Assembly: GCA_913061435.1 (NCBI GenBank)
Contig: CAJXUK010000020.1
Location: 1-50,879 of the forward strand
Length of the DNA: 50,879 nucleotides
Direction: 5' to 3'
Source: an uncultured Thalassolituus sp.
Lineage (GTDB): Bacteria > Pseudomonadota > Gammaproteobacteria > Pseudomonadales > Oceanobacteraceae
Made by a program: the position numbers and the translations under genes. Numbering within the stretch: position 1 is the stretch's first letter; each line of letters begins with the position of its first letter. This document shows positions 8,817 to 17,874 of this stretch, piece after piece. Under the pieces are notes generated by a model. It was not told where the DNA came from. It did no database searches and saw only the letters and a program-made list of their open reading frames with translations.

Positions 8817-10658
8817 ATGTGCGGAATTGTTGGTGCTATTGCACAGCGTAATGTTAGCGAAATTTTATTAGAAGGCCTTCGTCGCCTAGAATACCGAGGA
8901 TACGACTCGGCAGGTTTAGCCATTTTAGATGCCAATGGTGATATTCAACGTACCCGTGCACTGGGTAAAGTGATCGAACTAGAAAATACCATCTCTGCAC
9001 AATACGGTGAAGAAGGTATTCAAGGTAGCATCGGTATTGCTCATACTCGCTGGGCAACCCACGGCGTACCGAGCGAAGAAAATGCCCACCCACACATGTC
9101 ATCCGACGAAGTGGTATTGGTACATAACGGCATTATTGAAAATTACCAAGATTTAAAAGTAGAGTTGAAAGAACAAGGCTATGTATTCAACTCGCAAACC
9201 GATTCTGAAGTCGTCGTGCATTTATTGCATCTTGAACTCAAGCAAAACGACTTTGCCACCGCGGTTAAAAATACAGTTTCACGCCTACACGGCGCATTTG
9301 CCTTAGCCATTATGCAAAAAGGCAACTCAGAAGAAATGTGGGTAGCGCGCCAAGGGTCGCCGTTAGTGATCGGCGTGGGCATGGACGAATTCTATGTGGG
9401 TTCAGACCCATTAGCGCTATTACAAGTCACCGACCGTTTCATCTATTTAGAAGAAGGCGACCTTGCGCACATCACGCGTAAAAAGCTGACCATTTTAGAT
9501 AAAGATCATAGCGAAGTAGAGCGTGCAATTAGCGTATTCGACCACAAGGTTGGCACCGCCAGCAAAGGCGAATACAAGCACTTTATGCTAAAAGAAACCT
9601 TTGAACAGCCAACGGTAATTAAGCAGTGTTTAGAAGGTCGAATTTCAGAAACCAAGGTGCTCGACCAAGCGTTTGGTGTGAATGCCGGTGAATTGCTAGA
9701 CAAGGTAGAAGCGGTACAAATCATTGCTTGCGGTACCAGCTACCACTCGGGCATGGTAGCGAAGTACTGGATCGAAAAATACGCCAACCTTCCTTGCCAA
9801 GTAGAAGTTGCCAGCGAGTTCCGCTATCGCCATACCGTAATCGCCAAAAATACGCTGCTGATTACCATTTCTCAGTCAGGTGAAACCGCCGATACCTTAG
9901 CCGCGCTGCGTAAAGCAAAAGAAAAAGGCTTATTGGCCAGCATGACCGTATGTAACGTACCTGGGTCTTCTTTGGTGCGAGAATCCGACATGTGCCTAAT
10001 GACCAACGCTGGCCCAGAAATTGGCGTTGCTTCAACTAAAGCCTTCACCACCCAGCTAACCGCCTTGTTGCTATTGACCGTAGCACTAGCAAAACGCAAT
10101 GGGTTAAGCGAAGCTGCAGAAGCTGACATTGTTGCGGCTATGCATCAACTGCCAAACTTAGTTGAAAAAGCACTTGAGCTTGATCCTAAAATTCAAAAAA
10201 TTAGCGAATTGTTTGCCGACAAGCATCACAGCTTATTCTTAGGTCGTGGCCCAATGTACCCAATTGCTCAAGAAGGTGCGTTAAAGCTAAAAGAAATCTC
10301 CTACATTCACGCAGAAGCTTACCCTGCCGGTGAATTGAAGCATGGCCCGTTAGCGCTAGTAGACGAAGACATGCCGATCGTCACCGTTGCGCCAAAGAAT
10401 GACTTATTAGAAAAACTAGTATCTAACCTAGAAGAAGTAAAAGCCCGTGGCGGTGAACTGTTCGTCTTTGCCGATGAATCTGTCAACCTACACGACTTAG
10501 ACGACCAGCACCTAGTATCACTGCCAACGGTACCAAGCTGCCTAGAACCGATTGTTTACATCATACCTCTACAACTGCTGTCGTATCACGTTGCAGTATT
10601 AAAAGGTACCGATGTGGATCAGCCTAGAAATTTGGCCAAATCAGTTACTGTAGAATGA
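8817..10658 (+). CDS. glmS: Glutamine-fructose-6-phosphate aminotransferase
   Basis: GlmS converts fructose-6-P and glutamine to glucosamine-6-P, the committed step of hexosamine synthesis. The N-terminal glutaminase domain starts MCGIVGA, with Cys2 as the nucleophile after Met removal. HTRWATHG (76-83) and HNGIIENY (103-110) are conserved glutaminase motifs. Two SIS domains follow; CGTSYHSG and SQSGET bind the sugar phosphate, and the protein ends in [13 protein letters not shown] as usual. The length of 613 residues is standard. I see no glmS ribozyme upstream; in gammaproteobacteria control is normally by small RNAs. Confidence 0.98.
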   Translation: MCGIVGAIAQRNVSEILLEGLRRLEYRGYDSAGLAILDANGDIQRTRALGKVIELENTISAQYGEEGIQGSIGIAHTRWATHGVPSEENAHPHMSSDEVVLVHNGIIENYQDLKVELKEQGYVFNSQTDSEVVVHLLHLELKQNDFATAVKNTVSRLHGAFALAIMQKGNSEEMWVARQGSPLVIGVGMDEFYVGSDPLALLQVTDRFIYLEEGDLAHITRKKLTILDKDHSEVERAISVFDHKVGTASKGEYKHFMLKETFEQPTVIKQCLEGRISETKVLDQAFGVNAGELLDKVEAVQIIACGTSYHSGMVAKYWIEKYANLPCQVEVASEFRYRHTVIAKNTLLITISQSGETADTLAALRKAKEKGLLASMTVCNVPGSSLVRESDMCLMTNAGPEIGVASTKAFTTQLTALLLLTVALAKRNGLSEAAEADIVAAMHQLPNLVEKALELDPKIQKISELFADKHHSLFLGRGPMYPIAQEGALKLKEISYIHAEAYPAGELKHGPLALVDEDMPIVTVAPKNDLLEKLVSNLEEVKARGGELFVFADESVNLHDLDDQHLVSLPTVPSCLEPIVYIIPLQLLSYHVAVLKGTDVDQPRNLAKSVTVE

Positions 10659-10732
10659 TTTTAAGTTCTTGATTCATAAGGATTTTTAATAAAATCTGAT
10701 TGGCAATAAAGTCGGTAACTCAGCAGTTAAAC

Positions 10733-10778
10733 AAGCCACCTCAGTCCTCTTTTTAAAGAAGGATTGGGGTGGTTTTTT
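10733..10778 (+). terminator. glmS terminator
   Basis: CCACC-TCA-GTCC (from 10736) pairs with GGAT-TGG-GGTGG, allowing G-T pairs, followed by T6 (to 10778). The right arm runs directly into the truncated DsbA-like reading frame, whose first in-frame GTG (10769) lies inside this hairpin. Confidence 0.8.
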
Positions 10779-11308
10779 ATGTTAAGCCGTTTGAATTAAA
10801 CCCAGATATGCCTGCAGAAGGTGAAAACTTACGCGATCACTTAATGCGTAAATACGGTTCAAGTGCTGAAGACAGCGCCAAGGTTCACGATAATATAACG
10901 GCGATGGGTGCTGAATATGGGTTTAAATTTAATTACTCAGATGATATGCGGGTGGTGAATACTCGTGATGCCCATATTCTATTGGGCTATGCTTTTGAAC
11001 AAGGCTTACAGCATGCGTTAAAGCAGCGTTTGTTTACCGCTTTTTTTACTGAGGGCAAAGACGTTTCAAAGCGTGATGTGTTATTAGCTCAGGCGCAAGC
11101 GGTGGGTTTGGATTTAGCAGGCGCTACACAAGCATTGGATGACGCTAGGCGTCGCCGCCATGTTGAAGAAAGTGAGCTAACCTGGCAGCAGCGCGGTATT
11201 TCAGGGGTGCCAACGGTGGTGTTTAATCGTACCAGTGCGATAACCGGAGCACACCCTCAAAGTAGCTATAAACAAGTACTGCAAGAGTTGCTAGCAGAAG
11301 TTCAATAA
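10769..11308 (+). pseudogene. 5'-truncated DsbA/FrnE-family oxidoreductase lacking its CxxC active site
   Basis: The frame encodes PFELNPDMPAEGENLRDHL and then the all-helical insertion and C-terminal thioredoxin part (SGVPTVVFN near the end) of FrnE-like DsbA proteins. Family members start about 35-40 residues earlier with a strand and the CPWC active site; here that segment is absent. The homology begins immediately after the glmS terminator, and the only in-frame starts are a GTG inside the hairpin and an internal ATG at 10808. A stop codon lies in frame at 10754. No ribosome site precedes either start. The rest of the frame is undisturbed, so the deletion may be recent. YghU follows 24 bases downstream. 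Confidence 0.72.
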
Positions 11309-11332
11309 TCGATCTATGTAGGAGTAATGATA

Positions 11333-12190
11333 ATGGAAAACCCATACACGCCGCCTAAAGTGTGGACCTATGATGCAGAAAATGGCGGTGCTTGGGCGGG
11401 CATGAATCGTCCAACGTCGGGTGCTAGGCACGATAAAGCTTTGCCTGTTGGCAAGCAGCTCTTTCAGCTATATTCGATGGCGACGCCTAATGGCCAAAAA
11501 ATAACCATAATGCTAGAAGAGTTGTTAGCCCTCGGTAAAGACGCAGAATATGATGCGCACATGATTAAGATTGGTCAAGGAGATCAGTTTTCTTCTGGCT
11601 TTGTGGAGATAAACCCAAACTCTAAAATTCCGGCGTTGTTAGATACGGCCGCGAAAGATACCAAGCCTATTGTTGAATCGGCTTCTATTTTGGTTTATTT
11701 AGCAGAAAAGTTTGGGGCGTTTTTGCCGGAAGCGGGTGTTGAGCGCACGCAAGTATTTAACTGGTTGTTTTGGGCCCATGGCTCGGCACCTTTTTTGGGC
11801 GGGGGTTTTGGCCATTTTTATGTTTATGCGCCAGAAAAGTTTGAATACCCCATTAACCGTTTTGCCATGGAAGTGAAGCGTCAGCTAGACGTATTAGACA
11901 AGCAGCTAGCCAATAACCATTTTATCGCCGGTGCTGATTACAGCATTGCCGATATTGCGGCTTGGCCTTGGTATGGCAATTTGGTATTGGGTAATGTGTA
12001 TAATGCCAAAGAGTTTTTGCAGGCCGAAGAGTACAAGCATGTTCAGCGCTGGGCTAAAGCGATTGAAGCACGAACAGCAGTGCAGCGTGGACGCATTGTG
12101 AACCGTTTGTGGGGCGAGGCGTGGGAGCAGCTTGAAAACCGCCATAGCGCAGAAGATATTGATAAGGTTTTGGCATTAAAGCCAGCGTAA
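11333..12190 (+). CDS. yghU: YghU-type glutathione S-transferase / disulfide-bond oxidoreductase
   Basis: The protein follows E. coli YghU almost throughout (NGQKITIMLEELLALG, GDQFSSGFVEINPNSKIPALLD, GGGFGHFYVYAPEKFEY, KHVQRWAKAIEAR). YghU is a Nu-class GST with disulfide reductase activity toward small disulfides and binds two glutathiones. The N-terminal thioredoxin domain spans about 40-125 and the helical domain about 135-265. GGAG at 11321-11324 is eight bases before the ATG at 11333 but only two before the ATG at 11327, so I choose 11333. It sits just behind the truncated DsbA-like gene, perhaps once a redox pair. Confidence 0.93.
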   Translation: MENPYTPPKVWTYDAENGGAWAGMNRPTSGARHDKALPVGKQLFQLYSMATPNGQKITIMLEELLALGKDAEYDAHMIKIGQGDQFSSGFVEINPNSKIPALLDTAAKDTKPIVESASILVYLAEKFGAFLPEAGVERTQVFNWLFWAHGSAPFLGGGFGHFYVYAPEKFEYPINRFAMEVKRQLDVLDKQLANNHFIAGADYSIADIAAWPWYGNLVLGNVYNAKEFLQAEEYKHVQRWAKAIEARTAVQRGRIVNRLWGEAWEQLENRHSAEDIDKVLALKPA

Positions 12191-12229
12191 TTTAGCGAGC
12201 TTTTAAGCTCAAAGTTAAGCTCAAGGTAT

Positions 12230-12267
12230 AAAAAAACCCAGATCAAACTATTGAGCTGGGCTTTTTT
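12230..12267. terminator. Bidirectional terminator between yghU and the small minus-strand gene
   Basis: A-run, then CCCAGATCA, a short loop, TGAGCTGGG with one mismatch, and then T6. The A-run on the left and the T-run on the right allow use from either strand. Confidence 0.85.
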
Positions 12268-12310
12268 ATAAAGCTTTGTTTGCATTGGCTTTAAGTTATA
12301 GTGGGTTAAC

Positions 12311-12514
12311 TTAAACGCCTTCGAAGTAATATTCTTCTAAATCTTTTTCTAGGGATTTTCTTTCTAAGTGAGCCTCAATCGCACGACGAGCCATTAGTTT
12401 GTTGGACGCTGAGGATTCTTTATTTACGATAACGTTGCCTTCTTGGTCAAAAGAAACAACCTGCTCAACGGATTTTTCTTGTGCACTTAATACTTTCTTA
12501 GCTACCTTAGCCAT
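12311..12514 (-). CDS. Small conserved protein, PA3496-like
   Basis: A 67-residue, highly charged soluble protein with no signal peptide. The C-terminal part (NKLMARRAIEAHLERKSLEK, then DLEEYYFE) resembles the short ARR-IE-ERR-L motif of the PA3496 family of gammaproteobacteria, whose function is not established. AGGAG lies about six bases before the ATG, so it is very probably translated. It is a single gene between a terminator and the HexR-type regulator on the same strand. The family assignment is by motif memory only. Confidence 0.7.
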   Translation of the reverse strand: MAKVAKKVLSAQEKSVEQVVSFDQEGNVIVNKESSASNKLMARRAIEAHLERKSLEKDLEEYYFEGV

Positions 12515-12632
12515 TTTACACTCCTTGGTCTTGCATACTCATATTTAGCGTTTGAATTTATATTCTGGCGCTTATGATTGTTATTTTTATGTCAACGAAA
12601 ATGATGACAGTATTAAAATTAAAAGCAATAGG

Positions 12633-13499
12633 TCAATTTTCTAATTTTAGCGACCTAATGCTTTGTTTTATGGCGTCTAAGTGCTGAATGAAGTCGGGTC
12701 CGCGGCGCTGAGTAACCGCAATAGCTAGCATATCTATGACCATTAGGTGGGCAATACGTGAAGTCATAGGGGTAAATTGGTCGGTATCTTCGTTGATGTT
12801 GATATGAATAGCGATATCGGCGGCTAAACTGATAGGTGTATCTTCTGGCGACATACTGATCACGGTGGCGCCATATGTCTGAGCCAGTTCTATTGAATGC
12901 AATAGATCTTTAGTACGACCGCTTTGAGAAATGGCAACCACAACGTCTTGTTCGTTCAAAGTAACCGCCGACATAGACTGCATATGAGGGTCGCTGTAAG
13001 TAGCAGTAGCAATTTGTAAGCGAAAAAATTTATGCAGGGCATCGGTAGCAACAGCGGCAGAAGCACCGAATCCATAAAATTCTAAACGACGTGCTTGGCT
13101 AATAATGGCGGCTGCTTTGGCTATCTGCTGGGGTTGCAGTTGATCTTTTACTTCATGTAGCCTTTGAATGGTTGTATCGGCGACTTTTTCGCAAATATCA
13201 GCAATAGAGTCGTCTTCAACAATCGCAAATTGACCAATACTGTTAGCTACGGCTAAATCTTGTGCGAGTTTTACTTTAAATTCTTGAAAGCCATTGCATT
13301 GAATCGCGCGACAAAAGCGCACTATGGTCGGCTCGCTGACTAAGGCTTCTTGTGCTAAATCGACAATGCGCATGTGTATGACCGAAGCCGAATTGGCGAT
13401 AACGTAATCGGCAACTTTAACTTCTGATTTGCGCATACTGCTGCGAAATTGCTCAATGGTGGCTAAAATTCCATGTCCGCTGCTGGCTGAGTTTGACAC
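12633..13499 (-). CDS. hexR: RpiR/HexR-family transcriptional regulator
   Basis: The N-terminal RpiR helix-turn-helix domain (VADYVIANSASVIHMRIVDL, SEPTIVRFCRAIQCNGFQEFK) precedes a SIS domain (FYGFGASAAVATDALHKFF, VVVAISQSGRTKDLL) that binds a phosphosugar. HexR of this size controls glucose and Entner-Doudoroff genes through 2-keto-3-deoxy-6-phosphogluconate. I choose the GTG at 13499, with GGA seven bases upstream: it gives 288 residues, the usual HexR length. An in-frame extension to 13553 would contain a TATACT -10-like hexamer. No glucose catabolic genes are in the window, so the name rests on the sequence alone. Confidence 0.78.
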   Translation of the reverse strand: MSNSASSGHGILATIEQFRSSMRKSEVKVADYVIANSASVIHMRIVDLAQEALVSEPTIVRFCRAIQCNGFQEFKVKLAQDLAVANSIGQFAIVEDDSIADICEKVADTTIQRLHEVKDQLQPQQIAKAAAIISQARRLEFYGFGASAAVATDALHKFFRLQIATATYSDPHMQSMSAVTLNEQDVVVAISQSGRTKDLLHSIELAQTYGATVISMSPEDTPISLAADIAIHININEDTDQFTPMTSRIAHLMVIDMLAIAVTQRRGPDFIQHLDAIKQSIRSLKLEN

Positions 13500-13656
13500 T
13501 GTAATATCCAATTTAGAGATGACTTTAGTATAACAGGCTTTATTAAAAATCATCTAAAAGCTAATGCGTAACTCGTCATTAAATGATTAATGGCTGCTCG
13601 GTTATTACTCGCGCTGGCGAGGTATCTTTTTTCTTTTTTCTGGTAAACTGCCCGCC

Positions 13657-15912
13657 ATGGACGTATCAAGTATTTTAGATCATTTAAATGATCCGCAACG
13701 CAACGCCGTTGCCGCTAATAGTAAGCATCAAATGGTTCTGGCAGGCGCTGGTTCTGGTAAAACCCGAGTATTAGTGCATCGCATTGCTTGGCTTTTACAG
13801 GTAGAAAATGTATCTCCTTTTTCTATCATGGCTGTGACCTTTACTAACAAGGCCGCAAAAGAGATGCGTGCGCGTTTAGAAAGTCTTATTCAAGTGCCTA
13901 CCAACGGCCTTTGGGTGGGTACTTTTCATGGTTTGGCTCATCGTTTATTAAAGCAACATTGGCGCGAAGCAGGGTTGCCGCAGAATTTCCAAATTCTTGA
14001 TAGTGACGACCAACTGCGCTTAGTTAAGCGTATTTTGAAAGCGACTGGGGTGGACGAAACCAAATTCCCACCTAAACAGTTACAGTGGTATATCAATGGC
14101 CAAAAAGATGAAGGTCGTCGCGCCGCTCATGTAAAACCTTCGGCGGATCCGTTCAGTCGTACTCAGCATCAGGTGTATCAAGCTTACGAGCAGGCTTGCC
14201 AGCAAGGTGGAATGGTCGATTTTGGTGAAATCCTATTGCGCGCTCACGAGCTGTGGTTACACAATCCTGATTTATTAGCGCATTATCAAGGTCGTTTTAG
14301 CCACATTTTGGTAGACGAGTTTCAAGACACCAACAATATTCAATACGCTTGGATTCGCATTCTTGCAGGTGACCGGGTATCGGTGATGGCAGTGGGGGAT
14401 GACGATCAGTCGATTTATGGCTGGCGTGGGGCAAAAATTGCCAATATCCGCAATTTTCAAAATGATTATCAAGGTGCAGAGTTAATTAAGCTGGAACAAA
14501 ATTACCGCTCTACCGCGACTATTTTGGCAGCGGCGAATTCGGTCATCGCTAATAATACGGGCCGCATGGGTAAAGAACTGAAAACCGACGGTGAGTTGGG
14601 TGAGAAAATTTCGGTTTATTCTGCTTTTAACGAGCAAGATGAAGCCCGTTATATTGCTGACCAAATTGAAAGCTTTGCTAAAATCGGTCGTGTGCGCAAA
14701 GACGTTGCCATTTTATATCGCTCTAATGCCCAATCTCGCACCTTAGAAGAATCGCTTTTGCGTCAGGGAATTCCTTATCGCATTTATGGGGGTCAGCGTT
14801 TTTACGATCGTTTAGAAATTAAAAATGCGTTGGCGTACTTGCGCTTATTATTGAATCGTCACGACGATGCCGCTGTAGAACGTGTGCTGAACGTGCCTGC
14901 TCGCGCTTTGGGCGATAAAACCGTGGGGGTTATTCGCGCCCATGCCCGCGAACAAGGTTGCTCGATGTGGCAAGCGGTGAGTGAAGCTGCAACGTTAGGC
15001 ATTTTACCTAAGCGTGCCAGCAGTGCGGCGCAGGGTTTTGTGGATTTAATAGAATCCATGTCGGAAGGTGCCAGTGAGTTAGAGCTGCACGAAATGGTGG
15101 ATAATGTGATTCAGCAATCGGGTTTGATTGAGCATCACAAAAAAGAAAAAGGTGAAAAAGCGCAGGCACGTTTAGATAACCTCGATGAATTAATTAACGC
15201 TGCGCGCCAGTTCATTACCGAAGACGGTGTGGATATGACCATGATGGCCGAAGAAGCAGCAGCAGAAGCCGGAGTCGACCCCGATAGTTTAATGGAGGGC
15301 GCTGATGGCTTGTATGACCTTGCGGTTTTCTTAGATACAGCGGCATTGGATGCCGGTGATACTCAAGCCAGCGAGCACGACGATGCAGTGCAATTAATGA
15401 CTTTGCACTCGGCTAAAGGTTTGGAGTTTCCTTTGGTGTTTTTAGCAGGACTTGAAGAAGGTTTGTTTCCGCACAAGATGTCGATGGACGACGCCGACGG
15501 CTTGGAAGAAGAACGACGTTTGGCGTATGTAGGTATTACCCGCGCCATGGAGCGCTTGGTGATTACCTATGCCGAAAATCGTCGTTTACATGGGCAAGAG
15601 CATTTTAGTACGCCGTCGCGGTTTATTCGTGAGATCCCCTCTGAATATGTCCAAGAAGTTCGTTTAAAAAATACCATTAGTCGGCCACTTACCGCTACGG
15701 GCAATAATTCGTTAGGGTTTAGCGATAACGATGATGAAGAATATCCATTTAAAGTAGGTGAGCGAGTATTTCATGCCAAGTTTGGTGAAGGCCAGGTGCT
15801 TCAGTTTGAAGGTGGCGGCGCTAGCGCTCGTATTCAGGTGAGCTTTGATTGGGAAGGCACCAAGTGGTTGGTAGTGGCTTACGCCAAGCTACAATCAATG
15901 GATGCAGATTAA
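13657..15912 (+). CDS. uvrD: DNA helicase II (UvrD)
   Basis: UvrD is the 3'-5' superfamily 1A helicase of nucleotide excision and mismatch repair. Walker A is GAGSGKT (30-36), motif II is VDEFQD (219-224), and motif III is GDDDQSIYGWRG (247-258). Later motifs include TLHSAKGLEFPLVFLAGLEE and RRLAYVGITRA. The C-terminal Tudor-like domain (VGERVFHAKFGEGQVLQFEG) separates UvrD/PcrA from Rep. The length is 751 residues. It is divergent from the HexR-type gene. I see no clear LexA box in the 157-base gap. Confidence 0.95.
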   Translation: MDVSSILDHLNDPQRNAVAANSKHQMVLAGAGSGKTRVLVHRIAWLLQVENVSPFSIMAVTFTNKAAKEMRARLESLIQVPTNGLWVGTFHGLAHRLLKQHWREAGLPQNFQILDSDDQLRLVKRILKATGVDETKFPPKQLQWYINGQKDEGRRAAHVKPSADPFSRTQHQVYQAYEQACQQGGMVDFGEILLRAHELWLHNPDLLAHYQGRFSHILVDEFQDTNNIQYAWIRILAGDRVSVMAVGDDDQSIYGWRGAKIANIRNFQNDYQGAELIKLEQNYRSTATILAAANSVIANNTGRMGKELKTDGELGEKISVYSAFNEQDEARYIADQIESFAKIGRVRKDVAILYRSNAQSRTLEESLLRQGIPYRIYGGQRFYDRLEIKNALAYLRLLLNRHDDAAVERVLNVPARALGDKTVGVIRAHAREQGCSMWQAVSEAATLGILPKRASSAAQGFVDLIESMSEGASELELHEMVDNVIQQSGLIEHHKKEKGEKAQARLDNLDELINAARQFITEDGVDMTMMAEEAAAEAGVDPDSLMEGADGLYDLAVFLDTAALDAGDTQASEHDDAVQLMTLHSAKGLEFPLVFLAGLEEGLFPHKMSMDDADGLEEERRLAYVGITRAMERLVITYAENRRLHGQEHFSTPSRFIREIPSEYVQEVRLKNTISRPLTATGNNSLGFSDNDDEEYPFKVGERVFHAKFGEGQVLQFEGGGASARIQVSFDWEGTKWLVVAYAKLQSMDAD

Positions 15913-15928
15913 CAATAAAAACCGGAGA
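15911..15928 (+). promoter_or_regulatory. Crc/Hfq-type CA motif and ribosome binding site of dctP
   Basis: AACAATAA (15911-15918) fits the A-rich AANAANAA motif bound by Hfq with Crc in Pseudomonas. It is followed by CGGAGA (15923-15928), seven bases before the dctP ATG. The motif overlaps the uvrD stop codon. The position beside the Shine-Dalgarno sequence is that of known Crc targets, but such motifs also arise by chance in A-rich DNA. Confidence 0.45.
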
Positions 15929-15934
15929 AAATCC

Positions 15935-17041
15935 ATGCAGATAAAAACTGCCTTTTCAATGATTAAGCTAACAGTTATTGGTGTTATCGCCACTACTCTG
16001 ATCGCTTGTGGGCCAGAGAAACAAACCAGTGCGACTACTGAAGCGGCGCAACAACAAACCTATAAGTGGAAAATGGTGACGTCTTGGCCAAAAAATTTCA
16101 CCGGTTTAGGAACCTCTGCAGAAAAATTTGCGAGCTTGGTAAGCGAGATGTCAGCCGGGCGTTTAAAGATAAAAGTTTACGGCGCGGGTGAGTTAGTGCC
16201 AGCGTTGCAGGTGTTTGATGCAGTGTCTCAAGGCACTGCCGAAATGGGCCATAGCAGCGCTTATTATTGGAAAGGAAAAACCCCAGCCGCACAGTTTTTT
16301 ACCACGGTGCCGTTTGGTTTAACCGCGCAAGAAATGAACGGTTGGATCTACCACGGTGGTGGTCTTGAATTATGGCAAGAGTTGTACGCGCCGTTTAACC
16401 TTATTCCGTTGGCTGCTGGCAATACGGGTGTGCAAATGGGTGGCTGGTTTAATAAAGAAATCAATTCGGTGAACGACTTACAAGGTTTGAAAATGCGCAT
16501 TCCGGGCTTAGGGGGTGAAGTATTAAAACGCGCGGGTGGCACACCGGTTATGTTGGCGGGTGGCGAAGTATTTACGTCGTTGCAAACAGGGGTTATTGAC
16601 GCAACAGAATGGGTTGGCCCTTATAACGACTTGGCGTTTGGTTTACATAAAGCAGCTAAATATTATTATTACCCTGGTTGGCACGAGCCGGGCTCTATGA
16701 TGGAAATTACGGTTAACAAAAATGCATTTAATGCCCTGCCAAAAGACCTACAAACCATTTTAGAAGTGGCTGCTAAAGCCAGTAATGTTGATATGATGGC
16801 GGAGTTCACCGCGCAAAACAAATCGGCCTTAACCGAGCTGGTAGATAAGCACGGCGTAGAATTACGCGCTTTGCCAAATGATGTATTAGCAACCTTGCGT
16901 GATGTTTCTAAAGAAGTGGTTGCAGAGATTGCCGCCGCCGATCCTGCCTCGCAAAAAGTATACGATTCGTACATTAAGTACCGCGACAGTGTGGTGAAAT
17001 ACCATGCCATTAGCGAACAATCTTTCATTAACGCACGCTAG
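15935..17041 (+). CDS. dctP: TRAP transporter solute-binding lipoprotein (DctP family, keto-acid/carboxylate type)
   Basis: A signal peptide with lipobox LIAC places the lipid on Cys25, so this binding protein is membrane-tethered rather than free in the periplasm. The mature part has the DctP fold: WKMVTSWPKNFTGLG, GELVPALQVFDAVSQGTAEM, GLKMRIPGLGGEVLKRAGG and TGVIDATEWVGPYND. These motifs resemble the TakP-like subgroup that binds 2-keto acids; the substrate here is inferred. The ATG at 15935 has a good CGGAG site, and an earlier in-frame start would overlap uvrD. The membrane subunits are 1.3 kb away on the opposite strand. Confidence 0.9.
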   Translation: MQIKTAFSMIKLTVIGVIATTLIACGPEKQTSATTEAAQQQTYKWKMVTSWPKNFTGLGTSAEKFASLVSEMSAGRLKIKVYGAGELVPALQVFDAVSQGTAEMGHSSAYYWKGKTPAAQFFTTVPFGLTAQEMNGWIYHGGGLELWQELYAPFNLIPLAAGNTGVQMGGWFNKEINSVNDLQGLKMRIPGLGGEVLKRAGGTPVMLAGGEVFTSLQTGVIDATEWVGPYNDLAFGLHKAAKYYYYPGWHEPGSMMEITVNKNAFNALPKDLQTILEVAAKASNVDMMAEFTAQNKSALTELVDKHGVELRALPNDVLATLRDVSKEVVAEIAAADPASQKVYDSYIKYRDSVVKYHAISEQSFINAR

Positions 17042-17053
17042 GTATTTAATTAC

Positions 17054-17863
17054 ATGCTATCCACTTTAGAGCAACCTTTAGTCACCGATAAACTGATCGC
17101 GACTCGCTCTTACTTCGCGGTGATTGCGTTATTTGTCGTTGGTTTTATAGTGCTGCAGTTGCTTGGTATTAATACATCGTCTTTTTTGCTGATTAATGAA
17201 GTGTCTAAAAATTGGCTGTCGGACGCTTTTGCGGCTCATATTACCGAATTAGGTAATGGTTCTATTGTGGGCATTTTGGCGTTGTTTTTAGTTATAAAAT
17301 ACCCCGATATTGCTAAACGTTTTTTAATTATTACGTTATTAACCGGGATTTTAATTGCTGGCTTTAAACAGCTATTTTCTGACCCAAGACCCGCGGCTGT
17401 GTTGGCACAAACTGACTTTCATATCATAGGTGATGTGTTAAAACGCTATAGCTTTCCTTCTGGTCATACGACAACGGCGTTTGCGATGGCCGGCTTTATT
17501 ATGCTGACTTTTGCTAGCCTACCCTTGCGCATTTTTGTACTGTTGTTGGCTGTGATGGCTGGAATTTCAAGAATTTCAGTTGGCGCGCATTGGCCAGAAG
17601 ATATTTTAGCCGGTGCGCCATTGGGGCTGTTGATTGCTTATGTGGGTAGCCTGTTGAGTACCCAGCCCTTTGCGCGTAAAGGCAGCTATCTTGCGGCAGC
17701 ATTTTTGGCGCTGGCAGCTTTAATAGGCAGTCTGACGGCTCCTGCAGATTTTCCTGAAATAGCCAGTATCGGCCATATCAGGGTAGTTTGTGCAGGCTTA
17801 GGTGTTGTAATGCTGGTGTATTTTTTAGTGCGCTTTGGGCAAACGTTTAAGCGATCACATTAA
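17054..17863 (+). CDS. PAP2-family membrane phosphatase
   Basis: An integral membrane protein with about six hydrophobic segments and the three PAP2 motifs: KQLFSDPRP (105-113), FPSGH (134-138) and SRISVGAHWPED (172-183, with the catalytic histidine). These enzymes dephosphorylate lipid phosphates such as phosphatidate, phosphatidylglycerol phosphate or undecaprenyl pyrophosphate. The exact substrate cannot be told. Beyond the last motif there are two or three additional membrane segments. It begins 12 bases after dctP and is probably co-transcribed with it. Confidence 0.88.
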   Translation: MLSTLEQPLVTDKLIATRSYFAVIALFVVGFIVLQLLGINTSSFLLINEVSKNWLSDAFAAHITELGNGSIVGILALFLVIKYPDIAKRFLIITLLTGILIAGFKQLFSDPRPAAVLAQTDFHIIGDVLKRYSFPSGHTTTAFAMAGFIMLTFASLPLRIFVLLLAVMAGISRISVGAHWPEDILAGAPLGLLIAYVGSLLSTQPFARKGSYLAAAFLALAALIGSLTAPADFPEIASIGHIRVVCAGLGVVMLVYFLVRFGQTFKRSH

Positions 17864-17874
17864 ATAGCTAAAGA

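Noticed and set aside
12560..12582. A sigma-54-like TGGCGC...TTG sequence
   Set aside because: The -12 GC is missing and it points into the end of the hexR gene, with no gene downstream on that strand.
12633..13553. The longer form of the HexR-type protein
   Set aside because: The extension holds a TATACT -10-like element, and the protein from the GTG at 13499 has the standard length.
16669..17028. A 119-codon minus-strand frame inside dctP
   Set aside because: Shadow frame opposite a conserved coding region with no ribosome site or family similarity.
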